Shown in pieces: positions 8,078 to 16,693 of a stretch of 64,000 nucleotides of DNA. A model generated the notes under the pieces. It had not been told where the DNA came from. It was given only the letters and a program-made list of their open reading frames with translations, and made no database searches. The stretch spans positions 7,851,501 to 7,915,500 of the forward strand of contig NZ_JALRMO010000001.1 in NCBI RefSeq assembly GCF_023276405.1, in the 5' to 3' direction. Every line of letters begins with the position of its first letter. The first letter of the stretch is position 1. The translations under genes and the position numbers were made by a program. The stretch is from Paenibacillus hamazuiensis. GTDB taxonomy: Bacteria; Bacillota; Bacilli; Paenibacillales; NBRC-103111.

Positions 8078-8796
8078 CGCAGACGGCGGTAAAAACGGGA
8101 ACGCTGTACGGCATCGGCGTCGGCCCGGGCGATCCCGAGCTGATTACGGTCAAGGCGTTCCGCATGCTGAAGGAATGTCCGGTCATCGCCTATCCGAAAA
8201 AACGGATGGGCGCCAAATCGTATGCGCTCGAAATCGTCGAGCTGTACGTGAACACGGCGGAGAAGGAGATGCTCGGCCTCGTTTTTCCGATGACGAAGGA
8301 CCAGGCGACGCTGGACCGCGAATGGAACAAAACCGTCGATTTATGCTGGCAGCATTTGCAGGCGGGACGGGATGTCGCTTTTGTGACCGAGGGCGATCCG
8401 AACCTGTACAGCACGTTCATCCATATGGCGCGGCTGATGCAGGAGCTTCATCCGGAGGTGCCGATCCGCTCGGTGCCCGGCATTTCGTCGGTGCTCGGAG
8501 CGGCTGCAAGGCTTGGCGTGCCATTGGCCGACGGGGACGACCAGGTGGCGATCGTGCCGGCGACCGGCGACCGCGACGAGATGAAACGGGCGATCGAGGA
8601 ACACGAGACCGTCGTTTTTATCAAAGTGGCCAAGGTGCTTGATATGATGATCGAAATATTGGAAGAGCTGCGCCTCTCGGAAAAAGCATCCGTCGTCACG
8701 AAGGTGACGTCGCCGCAGGAGCTCGTTTGGCGGGATGTGCGCGAGCTGAAGGGACAGGAGCTGGAATATTTGACGCTGATGGTGGTGAGAAAATGA
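8074..8796 (+). CDS. cbiL: Cobalt-precorrin-2 C20-methyltransferase CbiL
   Basis: CbiL adds the C20 methyl group that is later lost during ring contraction. It is a single tetrapyrrole methylase domain of 240 residues. GTLYGIGVGPGDPELITVKA opens the protein. VAFVTEGDPNLYSTFIHM and VPGISSVLGAAARLGVPLA are the substrate and SAM loops. The start is in an ATGA overlap with cbiET and the end in an ATGA overlap with cbiF, so the three are probably translationally coupled. Confidence 0.94.
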   Translation: MTQTAVKTGTLYGIGVGPGDPELITVKAFRMLKECPVIAYPKKRMGAKSYALEIVELYVNTAEKEMLGLVFPMTKDQATLDREWNKTVDLCWQHLQAGRDVAFVTEGDPNLYSTFIHMARLMQELHPEVPIRSVPGISSVLGAAARLGVPLADGDDQVAIVPATGDRDEMKRAIEEHETVVFIKVAKVLDMMIEILEELRLSEKASVVTKVTSPQELVWRDVRELKGQELEYLTLMVVRK

Positions 8797-9587
8797 CGCT
8801 GGAACCGAAGGTGTATATCGTCGGCGCCGGTCCCGGCGATCCGGATTTGATCACGGTGAAAGGGCTGCGCATCTTGCAGCAGGCCGACGTCGTGCTGTAT
8901 ACGGACTCGCTCGTCAGCGAGGAGCTCGTTGCCCGTGCCGGCGAGCATGCAAAGGTGCTGCAAAGCTCCGGCATGGATCTCGAGCAGATGGTGCGGGTTA
9001 TGGTGGAGGCGGTGCGCGAAGGCAAGGCGGTGGCACGCATCCACACCGGCGATCCGTCGGTGTACGGGGCGATTTTGGAGCAGATGGTGCTGCTGAAGCA
9101 GGAAGAGGTCGCTTACGAAATCGTGCCGGGCGTCAGCTCCGTGTTTGCGGCGGCGGCGGTGCTTGGGGCCGAGCTGACCGTGCCGGATTTGACGCAGACG
9201 GTCATTCTGACGCGCGCCGAGGGCCGCACGCCTGTGCCGGACCGCGAGAAGCTGCGCGATTTGGCGGCGCATCACTGCACGGTGGCGCTTTTTTTAAGCG
9301 CGACGCTGGCGAAAAAGGTCGTGAAGGAGTTTCTCGAGGCGGGCTGGGACGAGGATACGCCGGTGGCCGTCGTGCAGCGCGCGACGTGGCCGGACCAGCA
9401 GATCGTGCGCACGACGCTGCGGCATCTCGACGACGATTTGCGCAAGGCGGGCATCCGCATGCACGCGATGATTTTGGCCGGCAAGGCGCTTGATCCGACG
9501 CTGGTCGACCGGGACGAGCACCGCTCCAAGCTGTACGACAAAACGTTTACGCACGGTTACCGAAAAGGGGTGGCCGCCAGTGAGTAA
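8793..9587 (+). CDS. cbiF: Cobalt-precorrin-4 C11-methyltransferase CbiF
   Basis: CbiF methylates C11. The ATG at 8793 in the ATGA overlap gives 264 residues with the expected opening VYIVGAGPGDPDLITVKG; an earlier frame start would intrude deeply into cbiL. VARIHTGDPSVYGAILEQM, VPGVSSVFAAAAVLGAELT and the RAEGRTPVP segment are typical of CobM/CbiF. It overlaps the start of cbiG by 8 bp, an order common in anaerobic clusters because CbiG acts on the CbiF product. Confidence 0.95.
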   Translation: MTLEPKVYIVGAGPGDPDLITVKGLRILQQADVVLYTDSLVSEELVARAGEHAKVLQSSGMDLEQMVRVMVEAVREGKAVARIHTGDPSVYGAILEQMVLLKQEEVAYEIVPGVSSVFAAAAVLGAELTVPDLTQTVILTRAEGRTPVPDREKLRDLAAHHCTVALFLSATLAKKVVKEFLEAGWDEDTPVAVVQRATWPDQQIVRTTLRHLDDDLRKAGIRMHAMILAGKALDPTLVDRDEHRSKLYDKTFTHGYRKGVAASE

Positions 9588-10923
9588 TCCTTTTGCCGCC
9601 GTTGCGATTACGAAGCATGGAGTGGAGATGGCGCGCGAGCTCGCCGCCCGATTTCCCGGAACCGACTTGTATTATATGAGCAAGTTCGCCCGCGGGGACG
9701 AAGAGGAGAGGGGCTTCCGGCTTTTTGAAGGCTCGGTGAAGCTGATTTTGCCGGATCTTTTCAAACGGTATAACGGACTGATTCTAATTATTTCGCTCGG
9801 GGCGGTCGTCCGGATGATCGCTCCGATTCTCGAGGATAAAAAGAAAGACCCGGCCGTCGTCGTCATCGACGACCGCGGAGAGCATGCGATCAGCGTGCTG
9901 TCCGGCCATCTGGGCGGGGCGAACGAGCTGACCCGCGAGGTGGCGAAGGTCATCGGCGCGCGCCCGGTCATTACGACCGCTTCGGACGTGCAGCAGACGA
10001 TTCCCGTGGACCTGTTCGGCCGCAGCTTCGGCTGGGTCATCGAAAGCTTTGACAAAGCGACCCCGGTCAGCGCTTCGGTCGTCAACGAGGAACGCATCGC
10101 CGTCGTGCAGGAAACGGGGGAAACGAACTGGTGGCCTTACGACAAGCCGCTGCCGGATCATATTCGGGTGTACTCCGGCGCGCGGGAGGCGATGCAGGCG
10201 GCACACGATGCCGCGCTTGTTGTCACCGACCGGCTGCTGACTGCGGAGGAAGAGGAGGCGCTGCTGCGGAACGGCGTGCTGTACCGGCCGAAGTCGCTCG
10301 TGCTCGGCATGGGCTGCAACCGCGGAACGGCGGCGGACGAGATCGAAAGCGTCATTCTCGGAACGCTGGCAGAGCTTGGGCTGTCGGTTAAAAGCGTGCG
10401 CAATATCGCGACCATCGATTTGAAAAAAGACGAGCAGGGCCTTCTCGACGTTTGCGCCAAATACGGCTGGCCACTCGTTACATACACGCCGCAGCAGCTT
10501 AATGAAGTGCCGCTCGCCAATCCGTCGGAAACGGTGTATAAGTACACCGGCGCTTACGGCGTCAGCGAACCGGCGGCGCGGCTGTCGAGCGGGGCGGCGG
10601 AGTGGCTGCTCGAGAAGAGCAAGAGCGGCAACGTGACGATTTCGATCTCCCGCGTGCCGTTTAATGGAGCACCCGGAGCGCCGGGGCGGCGCGAGTCTTC
10701 GGAAGATGCGGGAAAAACGGCAATTGCGGGACATTCGGAAACGGCGGCGACGGCTGAAGAACCGGCGGCTTCCGAACGGCCATCAGCTTTGCCGCTTAAT
10801 GAAGCCGTCCCGGCGTCCCGCGATGGGGCGCACAATTCGGCGGCGGACGGCCGGGAAAGCGACGCGAATGCCGGTTCGGCGGATACGCTGACAGGCATTT
10901 CCCGTACGGAGGGCCAAAGATGA
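9580..10923 (+). CDS. cbiG: Cobalt-precorrin-5A hydrolase CbiG with a disordered tail
   Basis: CbiG opens the delta-lactone ring and releases the two-carbon fragment as acetaldehyde. GTG 9580 gives 447 residues. The N-terminal part has IISLGAVVRMIAPILEDKK and VIDDRGEHAISVLSGHLGGANEL, which are strong CbiG motifs. A C-terminal domain has GMGCNRGTAADEIESVI and the TYTPQQLNEVPLANPSE segment. From about residue 360 the protein is an Ala/Glu/Ser-rich tail of about 85 residues that typical CbiG proteins lack. The stop overlaps the cbiA start as ATGA. Confidence 0.93.
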   Translation: MSNPFAAVAITKHGVEMARELAARFPGTDLYYMSKFARGDEEERGFRLFEGSVKLILPDLFKRYNGLILIISLGAVVRMIAPILEDKKKDPAVVVIDDRGEHAISVLSGHLGGANELTREVAKVIGARPVITTASDVQQTIPVDLFGRSFGWVIESFDKATPVSASVVNEERIAVVQETGETNWWPYDKPLPDHIRVYSGAREAMQAAHDAALVVTDRLLTAEEEEALLRNGVLYRPKSLVLGMGCNRGTAADEIESVILGTLAELGLSVKSVRNIATIDLKKDEQGLLDVCAKYGWPLVTYTPQQLNEVPLANPSETVYKYTGAYGVSEPAARLSSGAAEWLLEKSKSGNVTISISRVPFNGAPGAPGRRESSEDAGKTAIAGHSETAATAEEPAASERPSALPLNEAVPASRDGAHNSAADGRESDANAGSADTLTGISRTEGQR

Positions 10924-12638
10924 GCGAGACGAGACCCCGCTTCGTCGTGGCCGGTACCGGCAGCGGCTCCGGCAAAACGACGGTGACGATCGGCCTGATG
11001 GCCGCTCTGCAGCGCCGAGGCCTGCAGGTGCAGGGCTTCAAGTGCGGCCCCGACTACATCGACCCGACGTACCATACTGCCGTCACCGGCAGGCAGTCGC
11101 GCAATCTCGATACGTGGATGCTGACGCACGATACGATGAAGGAAATCTTTTTGCGCGGCTCGGCCGGTGCGGACGTATCGGTCATCGAAGGCGTTATGGG
11201 CATGTTCGACGGCAAAGATCCGCTGTCGGACGCCGGTTCGACCGCCGAAATCGCCGCGCTGCTGGACTGCCCCGTGCTGCTCGTCGTGAACGCGCAAAGC
11301 ATGGCGCGCAGCGCTGCGGCGATTGTGCTCGGCTTCATGCAAATGGCGGGCCCCGGGCGCATCGCCGGGGTCATCGCGAACAAATGCGGAAGCGCCGGCC
11401 ATTTCAAGCTCGTCAAAGCGGCGATCGAGCAGGAATGCGGCATTCCGGTGCTCGGCTGGCTCGGCCGCGACGACGAGCTGCAAGTGCCGGAGCGGCACCT
11501 CGGCCTCGTGCCCGCGGTCGAGCGCGGCGAGCTCGCGCCGCTATTCCGGCGTGCCGCCGAGCTGACCCGGCAAGGCGTCGATCTGGACGCCTTGCTGGCG
11601 TTGGCCGGCGGCGCCCCCGCGCTCGATTGGCCGGAGCGGCAGCTGTTTGCGGCGGAAACCCGCGGAAGCGCCGGCTCAAGGACCGGAGGTCTAAGCGGTC
11701 CGGCCAGTTTCGCCGGTCCGCGCAGCACCATTGGTCTCGACGATCAGCGCAGTGTATCCAATATCGACGGCCTTGCCGATCGGCGCAGTCCCGGCGGTGC
11801 CGAGAGTCTCGGCGATCCGCACAGCACCATTGGTCCCGAGGGTCTCGGCGATCCGCACAGTCCCGCAGGTCTCGCCGGTCCGCGCAGTCCCGCCGGTCTC
11901 GCCGGTCCGCGCAGTCCCGCCGGTACCGAAGATTCCGGCGAAGGCGATCCCGGTCCAATCCCGGTCATCGCCGTCGCCAAAGACGCGGCGTTCAACTTTT
12001 ATTACCCGGAAAATCTGGAGCTGCTCGAACAGCTCGGCGCGTGTCTTCGCCTGTTCAGCCCTCTCGCGGGGGAGGCTGTGCCGGACGACGCGGACGGTGT
12101 CTACATCGGCGGCGGCTTTCCCGAGGAATTCGCCTCCCGGCTTGCCGAAAATCGCCATGTCCGCGAGGATTTGAAGAAGCGCGCGGAGGCCGGACTGCCG
12201 TTGTTTGCCGAGTGCGGCGGCTACATGTATTTGACCCGCTCCATCACCGACCGCGCAGGGGTGAAGCACGAAATGGCCGGGCTCATTCCGGCGGAGGTGC
12301 GCATGCAGCCGAAGCTTGCGGCGCTCGGCTACCGCGAGGTCAAAGGGTTGCGCGACAGTCTGCTGCTCGCTGAAGGCGAAACGATTCGCGGACACGAGTT
12401 TCATTATTCGACGCTCACGGTGGATATCTCGGCCGAAAACGATTTTCCTTACGCCTACGAGACGAAAGGGTTGCGCGGTGCCGGCAAAGACGGTTACGGT
12501 TTGCCGACGCTTACGGCGGGGTATACGCATGTCCATTTTGCATCTAATGTGGAGGCGGCACGCCGATTTGTCAGGCAGTGCGCCCTCTACGGTGAAAAAA
12601 GGAGGAGAACCGATGGGCTCGTCCGATCGGAGGTCTAA
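10920..12638 (+). CDS. cbiA: Cobyrinate a,c-diamide synthase CbiA with repetitive interdomain linker
   Basis: CbiA amidates the a and c side chains of cobyrinate using ATP and glutamine. Residues 1-240 form the ATP-dependent synthetase domain, with the P-loop GTGSGSGKTT near residue 11. Residues 342-572 form the class I glutamine amidotransferase domain, with FAECGGYMYLT carrying nucleophile Cys432 and a GHEFHYS segment. Between them lies a Gly/Pro/Ser/Arg-rich linker of about 100 residues with 9-residue units such as GLAGPRSPA. This makes the protein about 110 residues longer than usual. It overlaps cobO by 26 bp. Confidence 0.93.
   Translation: MSETRPRFVVAGTGSGSGKTTVTIGLMAALQRRGLQVQGFKCGPDYIDPTYHTAVTGRQSRNLDTWMLTHDTMKEIFLRGSAGADVSVIEGVMGMFDGKDPLSDAGSTAEIAALLDCPVLLVVNAQSMARSAAAIVLGFMQMAGPGRIAGVIANKCGSAGHFKLVKAAIEQECGIPVLGWLGRDDELQVPERHLGLVPAVERGELAPLFRRAAELTRQGVDLDALLALAGGAPALDWPERQLFAAETRGSAGSRTGGLSGPASFAGPRSTIGLDDQRSVSNIDGLADRRSPGGAESLGDPHSTIGPEGLGDPHSPAGLAGPRSPAGLAGPRSPAGTEDSGEGDPGPIPVIAVAKDAAFNFYYPENLELLEQLGACLRLFSPLAGEAVPDDADGVYIGGGFPEEFASRLAENRHVREDLKKRAEAGLPLFAECGGYMYLTRSITDRAGVKHEMAGLIPAEVRMQPKLAALGYREVKGLRDSLLLAEGETIRGHEFHYSTLTVDISAENDFPYAYETKGLRGAGKDGYGLPTLTAGYTHVHFASNVEAARRFVRQCALYGEKRRRTDGLVRSEV
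11700..11935 (+). repeat. Degenerate 27-bp repeats inside cbiA
   Basis: Units resembling GGTCTCGCCGGTCCGCGCAG recur across the linker. The last copies (about 11860-11930) are nearly identical at 27-bp spacing and encode GLAGPRSPA. Earlier copies have drifted, with GDPHSTIGPEGL variants. The multiple of three preserves the frame, so length change would be tolerated. Confidence 0.7.
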
Positions 12639-13170
12639 CCGCAAGGGCTACACGCTTGTCTATACCGGAAATGGCAAAGGCAAAACGACCGCATCCCTCG
12701 GGCTAGCGGTGCGCGCCGCCGGGCGAGGCTACAAGGTGCTGGTGCTGCAGTTCATCAAGTCACCGCAGCGCACGTACGGGGAGCAGATCGCCCTAAGCCG
12801 GATCGGCATCGACATGCGCCAGCTCGGCGTCGGTTTTACGTGGACCAAGACGCCGGAGGAGCATCGCGAGGCGCTGCGAAAGGCTTGGGCGATTGCGAAG
12901 GAGGAGACGATGAACGGGGACTGGGACGTCGTTATTCTCGATGAAATCAACAACGCGCTCGGCATCGAGCGATTTCCCGTCGCCGACGTGCTTCCGCTTG
13001 CGGAAGTGCTCGAGCTGATTGAGCAAAGGCCGCCATATATGCATCTCGTGCTGACCGGACGGGGGGCGAAGCCGGAAATCATCGAAAAGGCCGATCTCGT
13101 CTCGGAAATTCAGCCGGTCAAGCACTATTACGACGAGGGAGTCCCCGCCGTTTTGGGGCTTGAATATTAG
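12613..13170 (+). CDS. cobO: Cob(I)yrinate a,c-diamide adenosyltransferase
   Basis: The enzyme transfers the 5'-deoxyadenosyl group of ATP to the reduced cobalt. ATG 12613 follows AGGAGGAG and gives 185 residues, the normal CobO/BtuR length. Residues 17-26 are YTGNGKGKTT, the P-loop, followed by VLVLQFIKSP. WDVVILDEINNAL is the Walker B region near residue 100, and LVLTGRGAKPEIIEKADLV is the conserved end. It closes the corrin-ring part of the cluster and converges with a nitroreductase gene 4 bp away. Confidence 0.94.
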   Translation: MGSSDRRSNRKGYTLVYTGNGKGKTTASLGLAVRAAGRGYKVLVLQFIKSPQRTYGEQIALSRIGIDMRQLGVGFTWTKTPEEHREALRKAWAIAKEETMNGDWDVVILDEINNALGIERFPVADVLPLAEVLELIEQRPPYMHLVLTGRGAKPEIIEKADLVSEIQPVKHYYDEGVPAVLGLEY

Positions 13171-13174
13171 GAGG

Positions 13175-13732
13175 TCACAGCCAAGTTGTTTTCTCCGCAA
13201 AAGGAGTCCGGGCCGTAGCCGGCGTTTCCGCAGCGGGGTAGCCGACAAACACGGTGCCGATGATTTTGCGGTTTTCCGGGGAACCGATAAACCGCTGCAG
13301 CCGCTCGTCCCGCACGAGCCCGACGCCGCGCGTTCTCCAGACGAGTCCGAGTCCGAGCTCCTGAGCAGCCAGCCACATCGAATGGATCGCGCAGGCCGCG
13401 GCATACTCGTTGTCCTCGGAGGAAGCCTCGTCGCCGGGGATCATATCCGCCGTGACGACGATCATCAGCGGCGTCGTTTCGAGCACGGCGAGCGATTCCT
13501 TTACGAGGTGCGGCTTGGTTGGAAAACGCTCCTGCAAATATTCCGACGCCATCTGCTCGTAGCGCCGCTTCGCTTCGCCGCGCACGACATAGAAATGCCA
13601 CGGCTCGCGCAGCCGGTCGTTCGGCGCCAAAGTAGCCGCCTCGAGCAGGCGGGCGATCAAGCCGTCCTCGATTTCGCGGGGCTCGTAGCTGCGGACGGCC
13701 CGGCGTCTTTTTAACACGTCAAACACAGACAT
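13175..13732 (-). CDS. Nitroreductase-family flavoprotein
   Basis: The 185-residue product is a small FMN-dependent nitroreductase-fold protein. It opens FDVLKRRRAVRSYEPREIED and has LLEAATLAPNDRLREPWHF near residue 30, followed by SMWLAAQELGLGLVWRT and KIIGTVFVGYPA. An AAAGGAG site precedes the ATG. The APNDRLREPW segment resembles the YdjA/YfhC subgroup rather than BluB, which makes the lower ligand of cobalamin and belongs to the same superfamily. It lies antiparallel in the middle of the cobalamin genes, so a link is possible but not shown. Substrate unknown. Confidence 0.85.
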   Translation of the reverse strand: MSVFDVLKRRRAVRSYEPREIEDGLIARLLEAATLAPNDRLREPWHFYVVRGEAKRRYEQMASEYLQERFPTKPHLVKESLAVLETTPLMIVVTADMIPGDEASSEDNEYAAACAIHSMWLAAQELGLGLVWRTRGVGLVRDERLQRFIGSPENRKIIGTVFVGYPAAETPATARTPFAEKTTWL

Positions 13733-14262
13733 GGATTAAATGCTCCTTTCAAAAGTCACAATGAGATCTACTTTCCATCATACACGATTACCAAAGTGGC
13801 GGAAATACAAAAGGATGGGCGCCCGCGGGGCCAGTCAAAGCCCCGGGCTCGTAGCTGCGGAGCGGCCGGTCATTCGGCTTGAGCAAGGAGCTACTAACAC
13901 ACGGTTCTCCCGGCATGCGTTCCGGCGCTGCACGGCGGAAGGTCAGGCAGCTCGCAGCGCGCGGTGTGGCGTCGCATGACGGTGGTCAAACACATGCCGG
14001 CCATCCCGCCCGGTTCGGGTTAAGCTTTTGCTGCGAATAACGGAACTGCAGTTCGCTATAACAGCTTTTCCGAGGTTTTTTCAAGGTTTAGCGGAACTGA
14101 GGTTTCCTATTTCCCGGTTTTTTACGGCCCGCCTGCGTTTTTCGGCGACATAGAGGAACCAGTTCCCCTATCCTGCCGAACTGCCGTTTTAAAGATAATT
14201 GCGGAATGTATGTTCGTTTTTTTGTCGAATCAAGGATAAACCCATGCCAAAAGGAGGCGCCT
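13733..14262. other. Spacer between the two halves of the cobalamin cluster
   Basis: About 530 bp without a convincing gene. The nitroreductase ribosome binding site lies at the left. G+C-rich sequence follows to about 14030, then a three-unit repeat (14041-14171), then the cobU ribosome binding site AAGGAGG at 14251-14257. I searched for a B12-box-type riboswitch and saw none. Confidence 0.6.
14041..14171. repeat. Three CGGAACTG-AGTTYCCTAT repeat units
   Basis: Three related units of about 19 bp lie at 14041-14059, 14092-14110 and 14153-14171. Each reads roughly (C/A)GGAACTG or GGAACC, then a few bases, then TTCSCTAT. They are separated by T-rich pyrimidine stretches at 51- and 61-bp spacing. 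The pattern resembles interspersed repeats I recall from Paenibacillus intergenic DNA; this is memory, not a search. Confidence 0.5.
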
Positions 14263-14910
14263 ATGCTGCGCGAGACTTCATCAGACCCGGCCGGCCGCGG
14301 CGGAATGGCGCTCGTTACCGGCGGGGCCCGCAGCGGAAAAAGCGGCTTTGCCGAACGTTACGCTGCAATGCTGGCCGCACGTAGCGGCGGTCCCGTGATC
14401 TATATCGCCACGTCCCAGCTGTGGGACGAGGAAATGGAGCGGCGCGCGGCACTTCACCGGGAGCGGCGGCCCAAGGAATGGCGTACGATAGAGGCGCCTT
14501 ATGACCTGGAAAATGCGATCGCGCAGCTGCAGGAAACGGCGCCGACGGGTACGGTGCTGATCGACTGCGTCACGATGTGGATCAGCAATTTGCTGCTGGA
14601 GCCGGGACCGGACGGAGAAGAACGGTGGGCGGAGCCGGAGGCGGAGGAGCGCATCCTGCAGCGGGTGAAGAAGCTTGCCGATCGCCTAAGGCAGGCTCCG
14701 TTCTCCTCCGTGCTCGTGACGAACGAGGTCGGGCACGCCCTCGTGCCCGAGTATCCGCTCGGGCGGGTATTCCGCGACATCGCGGGTCAAGCGAACCAGA
14801 CGCTCGCGCAGGAAGCGGACGACGTGTTTTACGTCGTTTGCGGCATGCCGCTGAATTTGCGGCAAATGGCGTGGCGGCCGGAAGGGGCGGATCCGCCATG
14901 GACTCGATAG
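14263..14910 (+). CDS. cobU: Adenosylcobinamide kinase / adenosylcobinamide-phosphate guanylyltransferase
   Basis: CobU phosphorylates adenosylcobinamide and then adds GMP to it. ATG 14263 follows AAGGAGG and gives 215 residues. GGARSGKS at residues 20-27 is the P-loop, and YIATSQLWDEEMERRAALHRE contains the conserved His that is guanylylated in this family. LIDCVTMWISNLL and VLVTNEVGHALVPEYPLGR, then FRDIAGQANQ, are strong hallmarks. It is first in the nucleotide-loop operon and overlaps cbiB by 13 bp. Confidence 0.95.
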   Translation: MLRETSSDPAGRGGMALVTGGARSGKSGFAERYAAMLAARSGGPVIYIATSQLWDEEMERRAALHRERRPKEWRTIEAPYDLENAIAQLQETAPTGTVLIDCVTMWISNLLLEPGPDGEERWAEPEAEERILQRVKKLADRLRQAPFSSVLVTNEVGHALVPEYPLGRVFRDIAGQANQTLAQEADDVFYVVCGMPLNLRQMAWRPEGADPPWTR

Positions 14911-15860
14911 CGCTTGCGGCCGCAGCGCTTGCCGTCGATTTGCTCGTCGGCGATCCGCGGGCGCTGCCTCATCCGGTCGTCGGCTTCGGCAAGCTGATCG
15001 GCTGGTTCGACCGGCATTTTCGCCGGCCCGCTCATCCGCCGTGGCGGCAAACGTGCAGCGGCATTGCGCTTGTTGTATTTGTGCTCTCCGTTACGTTCGC
15101 CTTATCCGCCGGCCTGATCGCGCTCGCTTCACGCATCCATCCGTACGCCGCCGCAGCGTTGACCGTCTGGCTGACGTCCACGACGATAGCCGCGAAAGGG
15201 CTGCGGGACGCCGCGATGCTTGTGTACGAACCGCTTGCGGCGGGCCGTTTGGACGAGGCGCGCAAATACGTCGGCTATATCGTCGGCCGCGATACGGATT
15301 TGCTGTCCGAACGCGAGGTATCGCGGGCGGCTGTCGAAACGGTCGCCGAAAACATCGTCGATGCGATCGTATCGCCGCTCTTTTACGCGCTGATCGGCGG
15401 CGTATACGGCGCTTTGCTTTACCGTGCGGTCAATACGCTGGACTCGATGGTCGGCTACAAAAACGACAAATACCGCTATTTCGGCTGGGCGTCGGCCCGG
15501 CTCGACGACGTGCTGAATTACATACCCGCGCGAATCACCGGGCTTTTGCTTTGGCTTGTCACGCTGCTTATCCGCCCGCTTTGCGCAAAAGGCGCGTGGC
15601 TCGCAATGCGCCGCGACGCGGCGAAGCATCCGAGCCCGAACAGCGGCATCCCGGAGGCCGCCGTGGCGGGCGCGCTCGGCATCCAGCTCGGCGGCGAAAA
15701 CCGCTACGGCGGCGACATCTCGGTGCGCGCCCGCATGGGCGATGCGCTCCGCGACATCGTGCCGGAGGACATTCCGCGCACGATCCGCATCATGTATGCG
15801 GCGGTTTCGCTGCTCATGACGGCGCTTTGCGCATCGCTGGGCGTCGCCTGGTGGCGCTGA
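14898..15860 (+). CDS. cbiB: Adenosylcobinamide-phosphate synthase CbiB
   Basis: CbiB is a membrane enzyme that joins aminopropanol phosphate to adenosylcobyrate. ATG 14898 gives 320 residues, the normal length. DLLVGDPRALPHPVVGFGKLI is cut here to its core DPRALPHPVVGFG near residue 20. VGRDTDLLSEREVSRAAVE and ENIVDAIVSPLFYA are the family signature, followed by NTLDSMVGYKNDKY and HPSPNSGIPEAAVAGAL. At least four hydrophobic segments are visible. It lies between cobU and cobS. Confidence 0.94.
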   Translation: MDSIALAAAALAVDLLVGDPRALPHPVVGFGKLIGWFDRHFRRPAHPPWRQTCSGIALVVFVLSVTFALSAGLIALASRIHPYAAAALTVWLTSTTIAAKGLRDAAMLVYEPLAAGRLDEARKYVGYIVGRDTDLLSEREVSRAAVETVAENIVDAIVSPLFYALIGGVYGALLYRAVNTLDSMVGYKNDKYRYFGWASARLDDVLNYIPARITGLLLWLVTLLIRPLCAKGAWLAMRRDAAKHPSPNSGIPEAAVAGALGIQLGGENRYGGDISVRARMGDALRDIVPEDIPRTIRIMYAAVSLLMTALCASLGVAWWR

Positions 15861-15883
15861 TGAGCGGAAGGAGGCAACCCTCG

Positions 15884-16690
15884 ATGAAACGGCAAATCGT
15901 ATCCGCTTTTCAGGCGCTTACCGTAGCGTTGCAGTTTCTGACCCGGATTCCGCTGCCGGTTTCCGTGCCATACGACGGGCGGACCGTCAGCCGCAGCGTC
16001 GCGTTTTACCCGCTGGTCGGCATCGTGATCGGCGCACTGCTCGTTCTCACAGCGCGGCTTCTTCCGGCAGCGCCGGCGCTGCTGAATGCGGCATTGCTGC
16101 TGGTGCTGTGGATCGCGCTGACCGGCGGGCTTCATCTGGACGGCTGGATGGATGCGGCCGACGGGCTGCTCAGCCACAGAAGCCGCGAGCGGATGCTGGA
16201 GATCATGAAGGACAGCCGCGTAGGGGCGATGGGCGTTATCGCCGCCGTGCTGCTGCTACTGATCAAATGGATCTGCCTGTACGAGCTGCTTGCATATGCC
16301 GCGTCCCATCCCGGTTTTGCCGCCCGAACGCTGCCGGCCGTGCTGCTTGCCGTCCCGGCCATAAGCCGCTGGTGTATGGCGGCGGCGATCGTGCGCCGGC
16401 CCTATATCGGCGGACCGAACGGGCTCGGGGCGCTTCTGGCCGATGCCCGGGGGCGCACGATGCTCCTGGCTGTCGGCGCCGTTTGGTGCGCAGCGGCAGC
16501 CTTCCTTGCGCCGTGGCCGTTATGGGGAGCCGTCGCGGCCGGGCAGCTGGCCGCCGGCTTCGCCTTTGCCCGTTACGTTATGCGCAGGCTGGGCGGCTGG
16601 ACCGGCGATACGTACGGGGCGCTGAATGAAGCCGTGGAAGCGGCGGGGCTGGTCGCCGCCGTTTACGCGGCAGCAGAATGGGGGGGATAA
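15884..16690 (+). CDS. cobS: Adenosylcobinamide-GDP ribazoletransferase (cobalamin synthase) CobS
   Basis: CobS joins alpha-ribazole (phosphate) to adenosylcobinamide-GDP in the membrane. ATG 15884 follows AAGGAGG (15868-15874); an earlier in-frame ATG at 15860 would contain that site. The 268-residue protein has ALQFLTRIPLP at the start, LTGGLHLDGWMDAADGL with the metal-binding acidic residues near 70-80, and RMLEIMKDSRVGAMGV. Several hydrophobic helices follow. GDTYGALNEAVEA near the C-terminus is also typical. Confidence 0.94.
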   Translation: MKRQIVSAFQALTVALQFLTRIPLPVSVPYDGRTVSRSVAFYPLVGIVIGALLVLTARLLPAAPALLNAALLLVLWIALTGGLHLDGWMDAADGLLSHRSRERMLEIMKDSRVGAMGVIAAVLLLLIKWICLYELLAYAASHPGFAARTLPAVLLAVPAISRWCMAAAIVRRPYIGGPNGLGALLADARGRTMLLAVGAVWCAAAAFLAPWPLWGAVAAGQLAAGFAFARYVMRRLGGWTGDTYGALNEAVEAAGLVAAVYAAAEWGG

Positions 16691-16693
16691 ATC

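Noticed and set aside
11042-12373. 443-codon alternative frame over cbiA
   Set aside because: Arg-rich shadow frame produced by G+C-rich codon use; the P-loop and amidotransferase motifs are in the other frame.
13175-13732. BluB (dimethylbenzimidazole synthase)
   Set aside because: Same superfamily, but the substrate-loop segment reads APNDRLREPW rather than the BluB-type sequence, and the length is short for BluB.
15041-15880. Long plus-strand frame continuous with cobS
   Set aside because: Upstream extension through cbiB in another frame; the real cobS start is ATG 15884 behind AAGGAGG.
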